Shown piece after piece: positions 23,193-34,875 of a stretch of DNA of 64,000 nt. Source of the DNA: Nephrocerus scutellatus. Lineage: Eukaryota; Arthropoda; Insecta; Diptera; Pipunculidae. The position numbers and the translations under genes are program-made. The stretch is from assembly GCA_947095585.1 (NCBI GenBank), contig OX352763.1, positions 30,119,462 through 30,183,461 of the forward strand, written 5' to 3'. The notes beneath the pieces are model-generated. The model was not told where the DNA came from, did no database searches, and saw nothing but the letters and a program-made list of their open reading frames with translations. Positions within the stretch are counted from its first letter, which is position 1; each line of letters opens with the position of its first letter.

Positions 23193-23881
23193 CCCTATTT
23201 TATAATTGAGTTTGATTGTTTGATGCACATACCTTAACGTCTTTTACGGGACTATTTTTTTCTGTACTGGTTATCATATTTTCTACTTCATATCCATTCT
23301 CAGTATCGAAATTGGTTTCTTTCGTCATAAATTGCCTGAAAAGGCTTTCTTCTTTATTAGAGCCGCAACCTTTTCCTCAAAGTAATTGGTTACCGGTACA
23401 CTGATGCTGATAGTTTGTACTCCCATCAAATCTTCTTCCTTCTCGGAATTAAATTTGTTTATATCAATAATTTCTTTGAGAGTAAAGCCAATAATAATAA
23501 TATTGAAACTATCTTCGTAGATCCCTTCTTTCCAAAAAAGTTTGTTTTATTTTTTTCGCTGTTCAGTGTCATATCCTTTCCTTTTGTAAAGTTATTGTAG
23601 TGCACTCTTGTTTGCTTTTCTTTAAGATTTTACTTCTAAAGATTATCCGCCCTTCATTAACGACACTGTACCTTATCAAAATATACTTACATATATCATC
23701 ATCGTTTTTATTTATTGTCTGAGGCTGTTTTCCAAACGAGTACTCATTTGTTTGGCTTAAATAATTTGACGCCATTTATAGGTCACTTCGCCAGCAAACT
23801 TATTGAAATAAGCAAGTCTTCACAACTATGTGTTGGATTAGAAAACAGCCTTAGTCATCATTGGAGTCACTATTGCCATTA

Positions 23882-24142
23882 ATGTTAAATTTTTTTTCGT
23901 AAAACTCTACCCCAGAATCGCGCTCGACCCCAGAACTTTTCAAAAAGGAAATCGAACATGAAAGGCGAAAATCTTTTGTTTACATTTTTTTGCTGCATGT
24001 ATTGTTGTTGTGCTAGTATAAAGAGGGGTAAATCTCCCAAAATATCGAGAGCTGCTTTAGCTCTACGGTAGAGGCATTTTGAAGGGGAAACGAAACGAAA
24101 CGAAAAATCTGGGGCAGAGTTTTACGAAAAAAAAATTAACAT
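23882..24142. mobile_element. Foldback MITE A (unit 1)
   Basis: About 261 bp with 35-bp inverted ends (33/35 match). They begin ATGTTAA, run through a T-run to CGTAAAACTCT, and end CCCCAGA. The centre contains GCTCTACGGTAGAGG and repeated CGAAA. TTAA is present at both ends; a piggyBac-type TTAA target is possible but not shown. Non-coding. A diverged relative is at about 34.72-34.87 kb. Confidence 0.7.
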
Positions 24143-24673
24143 AAAACTCTGCAACCGACCATTACAAAGTTGTTCATGCCTAGTCCACTGATCATCGCGC
24201 GCTTCAAAGACAGAAACTGTAGGATCATTTTTGTAACGAAACAAAGAAATCTAAATTACCGTTCTCCTGATTTCCGAGGCCTTTCCCCTTTGTGCAGTCC
24301 ATTTCTCGAGCATTTTTGTTCCAAATCGCTAATCAACTGAAATATGACAGGAAAATATTAAAACCTTCGGCACGTAAAGAAAATATAATTAAAAGAGGAT
24401 GACAGCTGCAGGCTTTATGAAGAAGGGTAGGAGAACGAATAACCTTTGTGAGTTTTTCCTCCAGGAACCAAATTATAGCGCTTACGTTTACGGTATTCAG
24501 GTAACATAGTTTTGTTGGATTTATTATATTTTAGTTTCTAATCATTGACGATTGCAAATTGCAATACAAAATAGAAAATTACCTCCAAGAACCAAGTGTA
24601 GTCAACCATGAATTGTCAAAGTGAAAACAAAGTGTCAGATGGTAATCTGAGGGGCGTTCACTAGCTGTAGCTT

Positions 24674-24973
24674 TGGGTCTATTCTTTTATTCAACCCGAG
24701 CAAGTAAAGTTACCCGGAGTACACCGAGCGAATGTTGCTCGGCGTAAAAATGTTTGGTGTGTACACTGGGTAACTTTATTCTCTCTTACTCTGCCTTACA
24801 CTGATATTCATTTCAGTGTAAAAAATAGAAAACTGTGTATACACCGTGTCTTGCTCGGTTCACAAAAAAAAAAACACAGAGTACAGAGTAAAATTACCCC
24901 GGTTGAATAAAAAAGCACAGCGTAAATTTTTGATGTACACTGCTCGCTCTGGTTGAATTAAAAAACAGACCCA
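24674..24973. mobile_element. Foldback MITE B (unit 1)
   Basis: About 300 bp with inverted ends TGGGTCT..TTCAACC (roughly 28 bp, few mismatches). Interior sub-repeats carry GAGCAAG/TTGCTCGG and GTACAC motifs, also in inverted arrangement. No coding. Target duplication not certain. Confidence 0.65.
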
Positions 24974-25839
24974 TTATCTCAATCTAAACACTCCGAATAT
25001 TACATAAAATGTTCTTTTTTTTATTCTTTGTATTATATTCCTTCTTTGGCTATTCTTTGATTTTTCTGCAATGTTTAGAACATATTCTTTTTATAAAACA
25101 TTGATAGGTAGAATAAACAAAATATTCTTTGGTCATCTTGCTGAGTAAACGAAACCATATCTGTCGACTGCGGGAGTGTCTTGTTATAATCTTATCATTC
25201 AACGATTTAATGATCTTTTTTTTCTTTATTAGAACACCTTGTAAATTAAGTATACAATTAAATTCACAATTAAAAATTCTTATTATTTTCCATTTGTTAC
25301 TGTGACTCGCTTGACTCTTCACCGTCAACCACCGAAAACCCACTCTCCCTATTTGTCAATCTTCTGTTTCTTTCTTGCATTTTTTGCTCGACGTTGCCAG
25401 ATCGCTTACAGTCTGTTACAAAACTTTGCAATTGAAATATAAAATCAAACTACATATACCATTTACCATTGCAAATTTAACGTCATCCAGCAATTGGAAA
25501 GAAAAATAAGTCTTCTCTCTTCTCTGTATTGCAAAAAAATCATTTGGAGTGTGTTTTTTTTATGTCGGAGTAATTGAAGAGATAATTTAACTGTCAAAAT
25601 TCAGATATGCGTTTATTTATTCACCGAGAAAACATTAATTTGTGTGACTCGTTCACTCTGATAATTTTGGGATATGATGTTTTTACTATTAAAAAAATAC
25701 AGATTTGGGGGCCGATTATGTATCTGTCGTATTTCGACTTACGACAAGTCGAAATCTTCAAAATCGTAATTGCGACACATCACAATTATAGCTGTATTAT
25801 ATTTGGAGTCCGAATAAGGAATTCGAAATCCCAGACAGT

Positions 25840-27125
25840 ATACTCAATTTCAAGAAAAACTTCCAGGTCACCTTCCCTCCAGATCATTCTGCGACGAAGA
25901 CGCCTACCTGGACGATGAACACATTAATTTTTACACAGACGGGTAAAAAACTGATGACGGAGTTGGCGGAGGTGTTTTCTCGCAAAAGCTAAATCTTAGC
26001 CTCTCTTTCCATCTTCCAAATCACTGTAGTGTTTTCCAGGCTGAAATTATGGCCATCAGTGAAACCTTGTCTTGGCGGAAGAGAAACGTCATATCCGCTT
26101 AGGATATCCGTTTATTCTCGGATAGCCAAGCTGCGCTAAAATCATTAGAATCAGTCTCTACAAATTCAATTTTAGCCATTAACTGCCGATCATCTCTCGT
26201 GGACATGGCGGAGCAGTTTAATATCCACCTGTGTTAGATGCCGGAGCACAGATACATTCCGGATAACTGTATGGCTGACGAACTGGCCAAGCAAGGAACT
26301 ACACTACCCTTCTTACCTGAATATGGTTCTATAGGCATACCAATCGCTACATGAAAATTCTTGTTAAAGCGGGATGCTAATGTTATAACTAACTGTAGGT
26401 GGTCTAACGGTTCAACTTGCATAGCGACAAAGCAGATCTGGCCCAAGCTGGATCCGGTGTGCTATTGTAGGTGTCATCACTGGACACTGTCTCATAGGCA
26501 GACATGCAGCAAGACTTGAAGTCTTCTCGAATGACTTCTGCAGAAGCTGCATGGATTAGGAGGAGGGCGAGACCATCGCCCATCTTCTCTGTACTTGTCC
26601 AGCCCTCTTCTAAAAGCGTAAACTCCAACCTGTGTCCTCTTCACCCTGGCGTGGGAGAAAGGGATCCGAGACTCTGACGTAACTGCGAGAGGAACAATCC
26701 TCTACAAGTCCATTCAGATAACTGGCTTAAGCAGACGATATTGACATTAGTGGTAGAAACCCAAGACCTGTACAGGAAGCTTTCATCCAGATCGAGCAGG
26801 CGGCACAGATTGCATATAAATGAGAACAAAACAAAGTACATGGTAGCCACGTTTGCGAGTAGAATATCCAACATTGTTCCCTCGATTCAAAGCAGTGCAA
26901 TCCTTTACCTATCACGGGTCAACTGTAGTAGCCGATAACAGCATGTAACCAGAAATACGCGCACGGTTGCTTAAAGCCAACAAAACCTACTATAGTCTGT
27001 CAAGACTCTTTAATTCCAGGAACTTAATCATAGCATCCAAGTGGCTGGTATATAAGACAATGGTCATACCAGTACTTACATATGGATCCGAGACATGAGT
27101 GCTTAGAAAAAAAGCATTCTGACCT
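25840..27125 (+). mobile_element. Decayed RNase H, zinc-knuckle and RT scraps (unit 1)
   Basis: Plus-strand frames with stops show an RNase H segment (GVGGGVFSQKLNLSLS, then VFQAEIMAISETLSW, LFSDSQAALKSLESVSTN, NCMADELAKQGTT) at about 25960-26300. A C-terminal Cys/His-type region follows at about 26500-26610. RT C-terminal scraps (ADDIDISGRN-like at about 26730, RINENKTKYMVAT-like at 26815-26850, then VIPVLTYGSET) lie at 26.7-27.1 kb. The order of RNase H before RT pieces shows at least two elements are merged. Confidence 0.7.
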
Positions 27126-27888
27126 TACGCTCTTAAATAATGTTTGATTCTTCTTTATTTCGGTTTAGGTGTCTTCTTTGCTATTTTGAGGTTTTGTTGT
27201 TTTTAAATTAAAGCTGGCTTTATCATATTCTCCTTCTAAATCGATTAGGATCGGGGGACTATTTTTTTCTGTACTGGTTATCATATTTTCTACTTCATAT
27301 CCATTCTCAGTATCGAAATTGGTTTCTTTCGTCATAAATTGCCTGAAAAGGCTTTCTTCTTTATTAGAGCCGCAACCTTTTCCTCAAAGTAATTGGTTAC
27401 CGGTACACTGATGCTGATAGTTTGTACTCCCATCAAATCTTCTTCCTTCTCGGAATTAAATTTGTTTATATCAATAATTTCTTTGAGAGTAAAGCCAATA
27501 ATAATAATATTGAAACTATCTTCGTAGATCCCTTCTTTCCAAAAAAGTTTGTTTTATTTTTTTCGCTGTTCAGTGTCATATCCTTTCCTTTTGTAAAGTT
27601 ATTGTAGTGCACTCTTGTTTGCTTTTCTTTAAGATTTTACTTCTAAAGATTATCCGCCCTTCATTAACGACACTGTACCTTATCAAAATATACTTACATA
27701 TATCATCATCGTTTTTATTTATTGTCTGAGGCTGTTTTCCAAACGAGTACTCATTTGTTTGGCTTAAATAATTTGACGCCATTTATAGGTCACTTCGCCA
27801 GCAAACTTATTGAAATAAGCAAGTCTTCACAACTATGTGTTGGATTAGAAAACAGCCTTAGTCATCATTGGAGTCACTATTGCCATTA

Positions 27889-28149
27889 ATGTTAAATTTT
27901 TTTTCGTAAAACTCTACCCCAGAATCGCGCTCGACCCCAGAACTTTTCAAAAAGGAAATCGAACATGAAAGGCGAAAATCTTTTGTTTACATTTTTTTGC
28001 TGCATGTATTGTTGTTGTGCTAGTATAAAGAGGGGTAAATCTCCCAAAATATCGAGAGCTGCTTTAGCTCTACGGTAGAGGCATTTTGAAGGGGAAACGA
28101 AACGAAACGAAAAATCTGGGGCAGAGTTTTACGAAAAAAAAATTAACAT
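27889..28149. mobile_element. Foldback MITE A (unit 2)
   Basis: Copy of MITE A shifted by 4007 bp, with no difference seen. It was copied as part of the tandem duplication rather than by independent insertion. Confidence 0.7.
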
Positions 28150-28680
28150 AAAACTCTGCAACCGACCATTACAAAGTTGTTCATGCCTAGTCCACTGATC
28201 ATCGCGCGCTTCAAAGACAGAAACTGTAGGATCATTTTTGTAACGAAACAAAGAAATCTAAATTACCGTTCTCCTGATTTCCGAGGCCTTTCCCCTTTGT
28301 GCAGTCCATTTCTCGAGCATTTTTGTTCCAAATCGCTAATCAACTGAAATATGACAGGAAAATATTAAAACCTTCGGCACGTAAAGAAAATATAATTAAA
28401 AGAGGATGACAGCTGCAGGCTTTATGAAGAAGGGTAGGAGAACGAATAACCTTTGTGAGTTTTTCCTCCAGGAACCAAATTATAGCGCTTACGTTTACGG
28501 TATTCAGGTAACATAGTTTTGTTGGATTTATTATATTTTAGTTTCTAATCATTGACGATTGCAAATTGCAATACAAAATAGAAAATTACCTCCAAGAACC
28601 AAGTGTAGTCAACCATGAATTGTCAAAGTGAAAACAAAGTGTCAGATGGTAATCTGAGGGGCGTTCACTAGCTGTAGCTT

Positions 28681-28980
28681 TGGGTCTATTCTTTTATTCA
28701 ACCCGAGCAAGTAAAGTTACCCGGAGTACACCGAGCGAATGTTGCTCGGCGTAAAAATGTTTGGTGTGTACACTGGGTAACTTTATTCTCTCTTACTCTG
28801 CCTTACACTGATATTCATTTCAGTGTAAAAAATAGAAAACTGTGTATACACCGTGTCTTGCTCGGTTCACAAAAAAAAAAACACAGAGTACAGAGTAAAA
28901 TTACCCCGGTTGAATAAAAAAGCACAGCGTAAATTTTTGATGTACACTGCTCGCTCTGGTTGAATTAAAAAACAGACCCA
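28681..28980. mobile_element. Foldback MITE B (unit 2)
   Basis: Copy of MITE B shifted by 4007 bp, with no difference seen. Part of the tandem duplication. Confidence 0.65.
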
Positions 28981-29846
28981 TTATCTCAATCTAAACACTC
29001 CGAATATTACATAAAATGTTCTTTTTTTTATTCTTTGTATTATATTCCTTCTTTGGCTATTCTTTGATTTTTCTGCAATGTTTAGAACATATTCTTTTTA
29101 TAAAACATTGATAGGTAGAATAAACAAAATATTCTTTGGTCATCTTGCTGAGTAAACGAAACCATATCTGTCGACTGCGGGAGTGTCTTGTTATAATCTT
29201 ATCATTCAACGATTTAATGATCTTTTTTTTCTTTATTAGAACACCTTGTAAATTAAGTATACAATTAAATTCACAATTAAAAATTCTTATTATTTTCCAT
29301 TTGTTACTGTGACTCGCTTGACTCTTCACCGTCAACCACCGAAAACCCACTCTCCCTATTTGTCAATCTTCTGTTTCTTTCTTGCATTTTTTGCTCGACG
29401 TTGCCAGATCGCTTACAGTCTGTTACAAAACTTTGCAATTGAAATATAAAATCAAACTACATATACCATTTACCATTGCAAATTTAACGTCATCCAGCAA
29501 TTGGAAAGAAAAATAAGTCTTCTCTCTTCTCTGTATTGCAAAAAAATCATTTGGAGTGTGTTTTTTTTATGTCGGAGTAATTGAAGAGATAATTTAACTG
29601 TCAAAATTCAGATATGCGTTTATTTATTCACCGAGAAAACATTAATTTGTGTGACTCGTTCACTCTGATAATTTTGGGATATGATGTTTTTACTATTAAA
29701 AAAATACAGATTTGGGGGCCGATTATGTATCTGTCGTATTTCGACTTACGACAAGTCGAAATCTTCAAAATCGTAATTGCGACACATCACAATTATAGCT
29801 GTATTATATTTGGAGTCCGAATAAGGAATTCGAAATCCCAGACAGT

Positions 29847-31450
29847 ATACTCAATTTCAAGAAAAACTTCCAGGTCACCTTCCCTCCAGATCATTCTGCG
29901 ACGAAGACGCCTACCTGGACGATGAACACATTAATTTTTACACAGACGGGTAAAAAACTGATGACGGAGTTGGCGGAGGTGTTTTCTCGCAAAAGCTAAA
30001 TCTTAGCCTCTCTTTCCATCTTCCAAATCACTGTAGTGTTTTCCAGGCTGAAATTATGGCCATCAGTGAAACCTTGTCTTGGCGGAAGAGAAACGTCATA
30101 TCCGCTTAGGATATCCGTTTATTCTCGGATAGCCAAGCTGCGCTAAAATCATTAGAATCAGTCTCTACAAATTCAATTTTAGCCATTAACTGCCGATCAT
30201 CTCTCGTGGACATGGCGGAGCAGTTTAATATCCACCTGTGTTAGATGCCGGAGCACAGATACATTCCGGATAACTGTATGGCTGACGAACTGGCCAAGCA
30301 AGGAACTACACTACCCTTCTTACCTGAATATGGTTCTATAGGCATACCAATCGCTACATGAAAATTCTTGTTAAAGCGGGATGCTAATGTTATAACTAAC
30401 TGTAGGTGGTCTAACGGTTCAACTTGCATAGCGACAAAGCAGATCTGGCCCAAGCTGGATCCGGTGTGCTATTGTAGGTGTCATCACTGGACACTGTCTC
30501 ATAGGCAGACATGCAGCAAGACTTGAAGTCTTCTCGAATGACTTCTGCAGAAGCTGCATGGATTAGGAGGAGGGCGAGACCATCGCCCATCTTCTCTGTA
30601 CTTGTCCAGCCCTCTTCTAAAAGCGTAAACTCCAACCTGTGTCCTCTTCACCCTGGCGTGGGAGAAAGGGATCCGAGACTCTGACGTAACTGCGAGAGGA
30701 ACAATCCTCTACAAGTCCATTCAGATAACTGGCTTAAGCAGACGATATTGACATTAGTGGTAGAAACCCAAGACCTGTACAGGAAGCTTTCATCCAGATC
30801 GAGCAGGCGGCACAGATTGCATATAAATGAGAACAAAACAAAGTACATGGTAGCCACGTTTGCGAGTAGAATATCCAACATTGTTCCCTCGATTCAAAGC
30901 AGTGCAATCCTTTACCTATCACGGGTCAACTGTAGTAGCCGATAACAGCATGTAACCAGAAATACGCGCACGGTTGCTTAAAGCCAACAAAACCTACTAT
31001 AGTCTGTCAAGACTCTTTAATTCCAGGAACTTAATCATAGCATCCAAGTGGCTGGTATATAAGACAATGGTCATACCAGTACTTACATATGGATCCGAGA
31101 CATGAGTGCTTAGAAAAAAAGCATTCTGACCTCTTAGCCGAGCTCGAGAGAAAAGTCCTACCGAGAATTGTTGGCCTAGTATGTGAGGAAGGACGAATCC
31201 GGTAACTCTATAATGATGAGGTCTAGGAGCATTACTGCGATGTCGTCATCGTAAAGAGAAGCTCGGTAGGCTCCGGTGGGCAGAACACCTAGCTGGTATG
31301 AGCGGAGAGGATCCTGCTCAGAAAGTCCCTTGGGGTAGGATTTATGGAGCGCGAGAGCGAGACCGGCCAAGCCTACGCTGGAAGGATTGGCGTAGACCAG
31401 GACGCCCAGAGTTTAGAGATGCAAATCGGCTCTAAATCGCGTTGTAGAGC
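29847..31450 (+). mobile_element. Decayed RNase H and RT scraps (unit 2) with extended 3' end
   Basis: Same content as unit 1 up to 31132, then continuing to about 31450 with the rest of a LINE C terminus. Broken pieces resemble ELERKVL-RIVGLVCEEGRIR, YNDEV and GRIGVDQDAQSLEMQ. The last matches the C-terminal tail common in insect endonuclease-RT LINEs. Because the tail is contiguous only here, unit 2 preserves the ancestral right junction. Related tails lie at about 56.45-56.70 and 63.45-63.9 kb. Confidence 0.65.
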
Positions 31451-31850
31451 CAAATATGATGATGAAAGAAACGATCAAGTCTGAATTACCGGTTGAAAAT
31501 AGAATCACATCCAAACGACTTAGCTAGCGAACTTTTAAGGCAACCAAAATATAAACGGCTTCGCAGAGCGGATGCACTAGATTTAATAAAATATTAATTA
31601 GCATTATCATATTTTAGAATTTTAAGAATTTCACCTTTCTTGTTAGTTTCGTTTACTCGTGCACTTTAGATTGCCGCACTCGGCTACCGCCTAGTGCTTT
31701 AAGCTTCTAACTCCCACGATAACTTCCACTTTCCGCGCTCGTTATGTAATATACTTTAAGTATCGTTTTCTTGATCAACGATCAATAGACCTTCTCCTTT
31801 AAGTGTAAATAGCAAGTTTATTAAAGAATGTTCAGATAACACAGACAAAT

Positions 31851-31856
31851 TTTATT
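31851..31856 (-). terminator. Polyadenylation signal of the mu-crystallin-like gene
   Basis: TTTATT on plus (AATAAA on minus), 13 bp beyond the stop codon. A second AATAAA is at 31817-31822. Either could define the mRNA end. Confidence 0.55.
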
Positions 31857-31868
31857 CAAAAGGCAGAG

Positions 31869-33055
31869 TTACTTCATCTTTAGAGCTTCGTAAACAGCTT
31901 GTGCAACTGTAGCATCTTCGGCGGCCATTCCTGGGAAGAAAGTCAACTCAACATTGGCATATATATAAGTAGGTCTTCAATGATCTTCTTGGTACCTACC
32001 CATTGATTGAAAAATTGTAATTCCAACAGTGTTGGTGGGGTAACAAGCCTCGTTGATAACTTGGCCAACTTCGCTGACAATTTCAGCTTTGAGTCCGCTC
32101 AGCTCAGTCTTCGCGCCAGCCCAGTAATCGATGTACACTTTAGCATGATCGTAAATATCCTGACCGACTTCACTGTGATGAACCTGTCCAGCGCCAATCG
32201 CTGTACAAACAGAGGGATGAGTTTTATTTAGAGTCATGTCGCAATATCCTGGAATTACTTACCATTAATGTGAATATTTTTCCTATTTAACATATTGTAG
32301 TACAGCAATGGTTCTGTTGCGTTGGTTCCTGTAAAAATCACATCCACTTCGGCAACGCATTCTGCAACACTTGGCGAGACTATCACCTTTATGTTTGGAT
32401 TGACAAATGTTTGTCGAGTGCTTTCTAGAAGCGCAGCCAAATCCTGCGCTTTCGATATTGTTCGATTCCACAAATAAATCGTTCGAATATTGAATGTGGA
32501 GCACATACCAAGAGCATGAGTGCGCCCTTGAACACCACAACCAATAATTGCCACATCAATAGCTTTTTGCTCCACAGAAGATGACCAGCGCATAAGGTAC
32601 AGGTATTTGGTGGCAACAATTGATGCTGCAGCTGTACGCCAAGCCGTTATCTGTGTACCATCCATGATGCATTGCAATTTGCCAGTTTCTGAGTCAAAAA
32701 GTAAAATGTTTGCCAATATGTTGCTCATCGGTGGTTGTAGATTTTTATTGCCAGGGAACGAAGTAACCAATTTGCATGCTAAAGTATTGCATTTCTTGCG
32801 ATCTCCTCCACTTGCCCTACTGGGTAACTGATGATTGGCTACAAATCCTGGCATCGTGAGTAAAATACCTTTGCCATTTCCCCCCACCGAAGTAAAACTT
32901 CTTGCTGGCTGGCACACAAATGGATGCTCCAAAGCGTTTGGGTCTCTTTCCGTTTTCGTCGCTGCTTTCATAGCCTCCTCTACGGCTTCGTTGACAAAAG
33001 GCCATGTTAGAACACTACTCACTTGGACATCTGTTATAAAAGCAGGAGCAGCCAT
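31869..33055 (-). CDS. CRYM: Mu-crystallin / ornithine cyclodeaminase-family protein (ketimine reductase type), three exons
   Basis: Minus-strand exons 33055-32263, 32200-32000 and 31930-31869. All have GT-AG borders, total 1056 nt, in frame, 351 residues. The start MAAPAFITDVQVSSVLTW is the only reasonable ATG. The family's NAD(P)H-binding motif is at residues 169-178 (AIIGCGVQGRTH). The upstream signature DGTQITAWRTAAAS is at about 132-145. The second exon encodes AIGAGQVHHSEVGQDIYDHA, and the C terminus ends MAAEDATVAQAVYEALKMK, where family members have a conserved GxAxxD-like segment. In mammals CRYM reduces cyclic ketimines with NAD(P)H and binds thyroid hormone. A ketimine reductase role in the fly is inferred, and bacterial-type ornithine cyclodeaminase activity cannot be excluded. 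The protein is slightly longer than the roughly 314-residue human protein. No frameshift or stop is seen. Confidence 0.92.
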
Positions 33056-33944
33056 ATGAAATACAAAAGAAGATGTCCAAAAGTTTTATTAAACCTACTT
33101 CTCACCTTTCCACACTTGTTTGCTTTTTGTTCGGGTATTACTATTACTACTGATCATCGCACACAAACACACCCAGTGATACAGTAAAGTTGTTTGATTG
33201 GTTAGCCCTCCATGAGTCAATAAAATGTTAATAAAACTCACACAAAGATGTCGTTAAATGGTTTGAGTCTTAAAATTATTAGGTAGTGTTCTAAAAATCG
33301 GTTGCCGATAATGTAGTTTATAAAAATAATTGAGCCTATACCGTTTATTATTAAGAAACAGAAATAATTTCGTTATTATAATTGACTGACTTGAAGAATA
33401 GAAATTAGAGGTTGGCCAGAATTAATGAAACAATAAAAAAAGAGTGGGTACTTGTACTATGTACGCGCGTTAAAAGTTACTAGTTATCGCCCATTGGTCG
33501 AAATTCGACCGTCTCTCTGTACTCTATGCGACCCTCCACACGGTCACTGATCCGCCCGACCCACCACCCATCACCAACCACCCAACAACCTCTTAGCAAT
33601 TGCTCTAAACACAAAAATGAACGATAATAGAAAACTTTTTGTTTCCAATTTTTTAATGATAATACTAAAGCTAATCAATAGCTACAAAAAAAAAAGAAAA
33701 CAAAGAAAATCGGTTGACAAACAGAGGAGAAAATGGTTCTTAACTGTTTTGCCTTTGCCTATTTATATAGATAATTGTTTTATACTAAACAAAAAAGTTT
33801 ATCCCGCGTGTCAATTAAGTTAAGGAGAAAAGACGATAAAACATTTGAAGAAAGATATTAAATGCAATTAATAAAGGTTTGATTAAAAAGCATAATCAAA
33901 GTTCACTGCACAACAAAATGTAACTGCTGAGTAACTAAGAATGC

Positions 33945-34460
33945 TGTATAATATAAAACCTCCCAAAATACCTCTGAAATACCCCCAAACTCCAGAAGAC
34001 CACCAAAAGACCCTCAAAAGACGCCGAAAAGACTACATAAAGGCCCTCAAAAGATCCTAAAAAGACCCTAAAGGGACCCACAAAAAACCTCACAAAAGAC
34101 CCCCAAACACTCCCAATAGACCTCCCGAAATACTCCCACAACATTCCCAAAAGAACCTCAAATACCCTAAGAAACTCCCGCAACGACTCAAAAGACCATC
34201 AAAAGGAATTCCAAAAGAATCCCAAAAGAATCCCAATGACCACCAAAACACACCCAAAAATACCCAAAAAAGACCCTTAAAATACTCCCAAAGGACCACC
34301 GAAAGTCTCCCCCTCCAAAAGACCCATCAAAAGACTCCCCAAATTACCAAAATATCCCCAAAAGACTCCCAAGAGACCACCAAAGCAATATCAAAAGACA
34401 CTCCCAAATGACACCCAAAAGATCCTTAAATGACTCCCAAAAAGAGCTCTAAGGCCCTCC
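33945..34460. repeat. Degenerate CCCAAAAGAC minisatellite
   Basis: About 500 bp built from imperfect 10-16 bp units of the type ACCCCCAAAAGACTC. It is strongly strand-asymmetric: almost no G on the plus strand. The open frames on the minus strand (Gly/Phe/Leu/Trp-rich) come from this repeat and are not genes. Confidence 0.8.
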
Positions 34461-34719
34461 AAGAGTAAGTCGTCTTCTTGTTCGCGTTCAACTTCAATCA
34501 AGTGTAATTTATGTTGAAAAGCGTTTAGTAATTTGTGTACTGGATATTGATAGTGATCAGCACTGCGTAGCGGACAGTGGAAATGTTATTAAATTAAAAT
34601 TTAATTTCATCTACCAAACGCACCAAAAGAAGTATAACCACAAAAAATGGGTACAGCTCTTTAGTTAAGGCGTAATAAAAATTGCCTAAATAATGTCGTT
34701 GTTTTTCCTTTTAGAAATC

Positions 34720-34875
34720 TGCGCTCGAGCTCAGATTTTTTGCTTATGTAGTTAGTGAAATCTCCCAAAATATACAAATCTGTTTTTGCTCTACGGTAGT
34801 TTGGTTTTTAGGGGAAACAAACAACTTGATAGGCAAAAAAATTGACTCTGCGAGATTTAAAAGGAAAAAAAAAAC
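34720..34875. mobile_element. Diverged copy of foldback MITE A
   Basis: It shares AAATCTCCCAAAATAT, GCTCTACGGTAG and AGGGGAAAC in the same order and spacing as the centre of MITE A at 24.03-24.09 kb. The outer inverted ends are poorly conserved. Confidence 0.5.

Larger units (their letters stand above)
22855..31132. repeat. Direct tandem duplication of about 4 kb
   Basis: Unit 1 is 22855-27126 and unit 2 is 27127-31132. Most of the sequence is shifted by exactly 4007 bp and every stretch I compared is identical, including decayed non-coding parts. At the left end the shift is 4272 bp, because unit 2 lacks 265 bp present in unit 1 (about 22983-23247). Unit 1 ends in GCATTCTGACCT and jumps straight back to the ACGCTCTTAAATAATG start. 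Unit 2 runs on into unique sequence. Each unit holds two foldback MITEs and a dead retroelement 3' end. There is no intact gene inside. Confidence 0.95.

Noticed and set aside
33935..34299. Gly/Phe/Trp-rich minus-strand frames
   Set aside because: Produced by the CCCAAAAGAC minisatellite.
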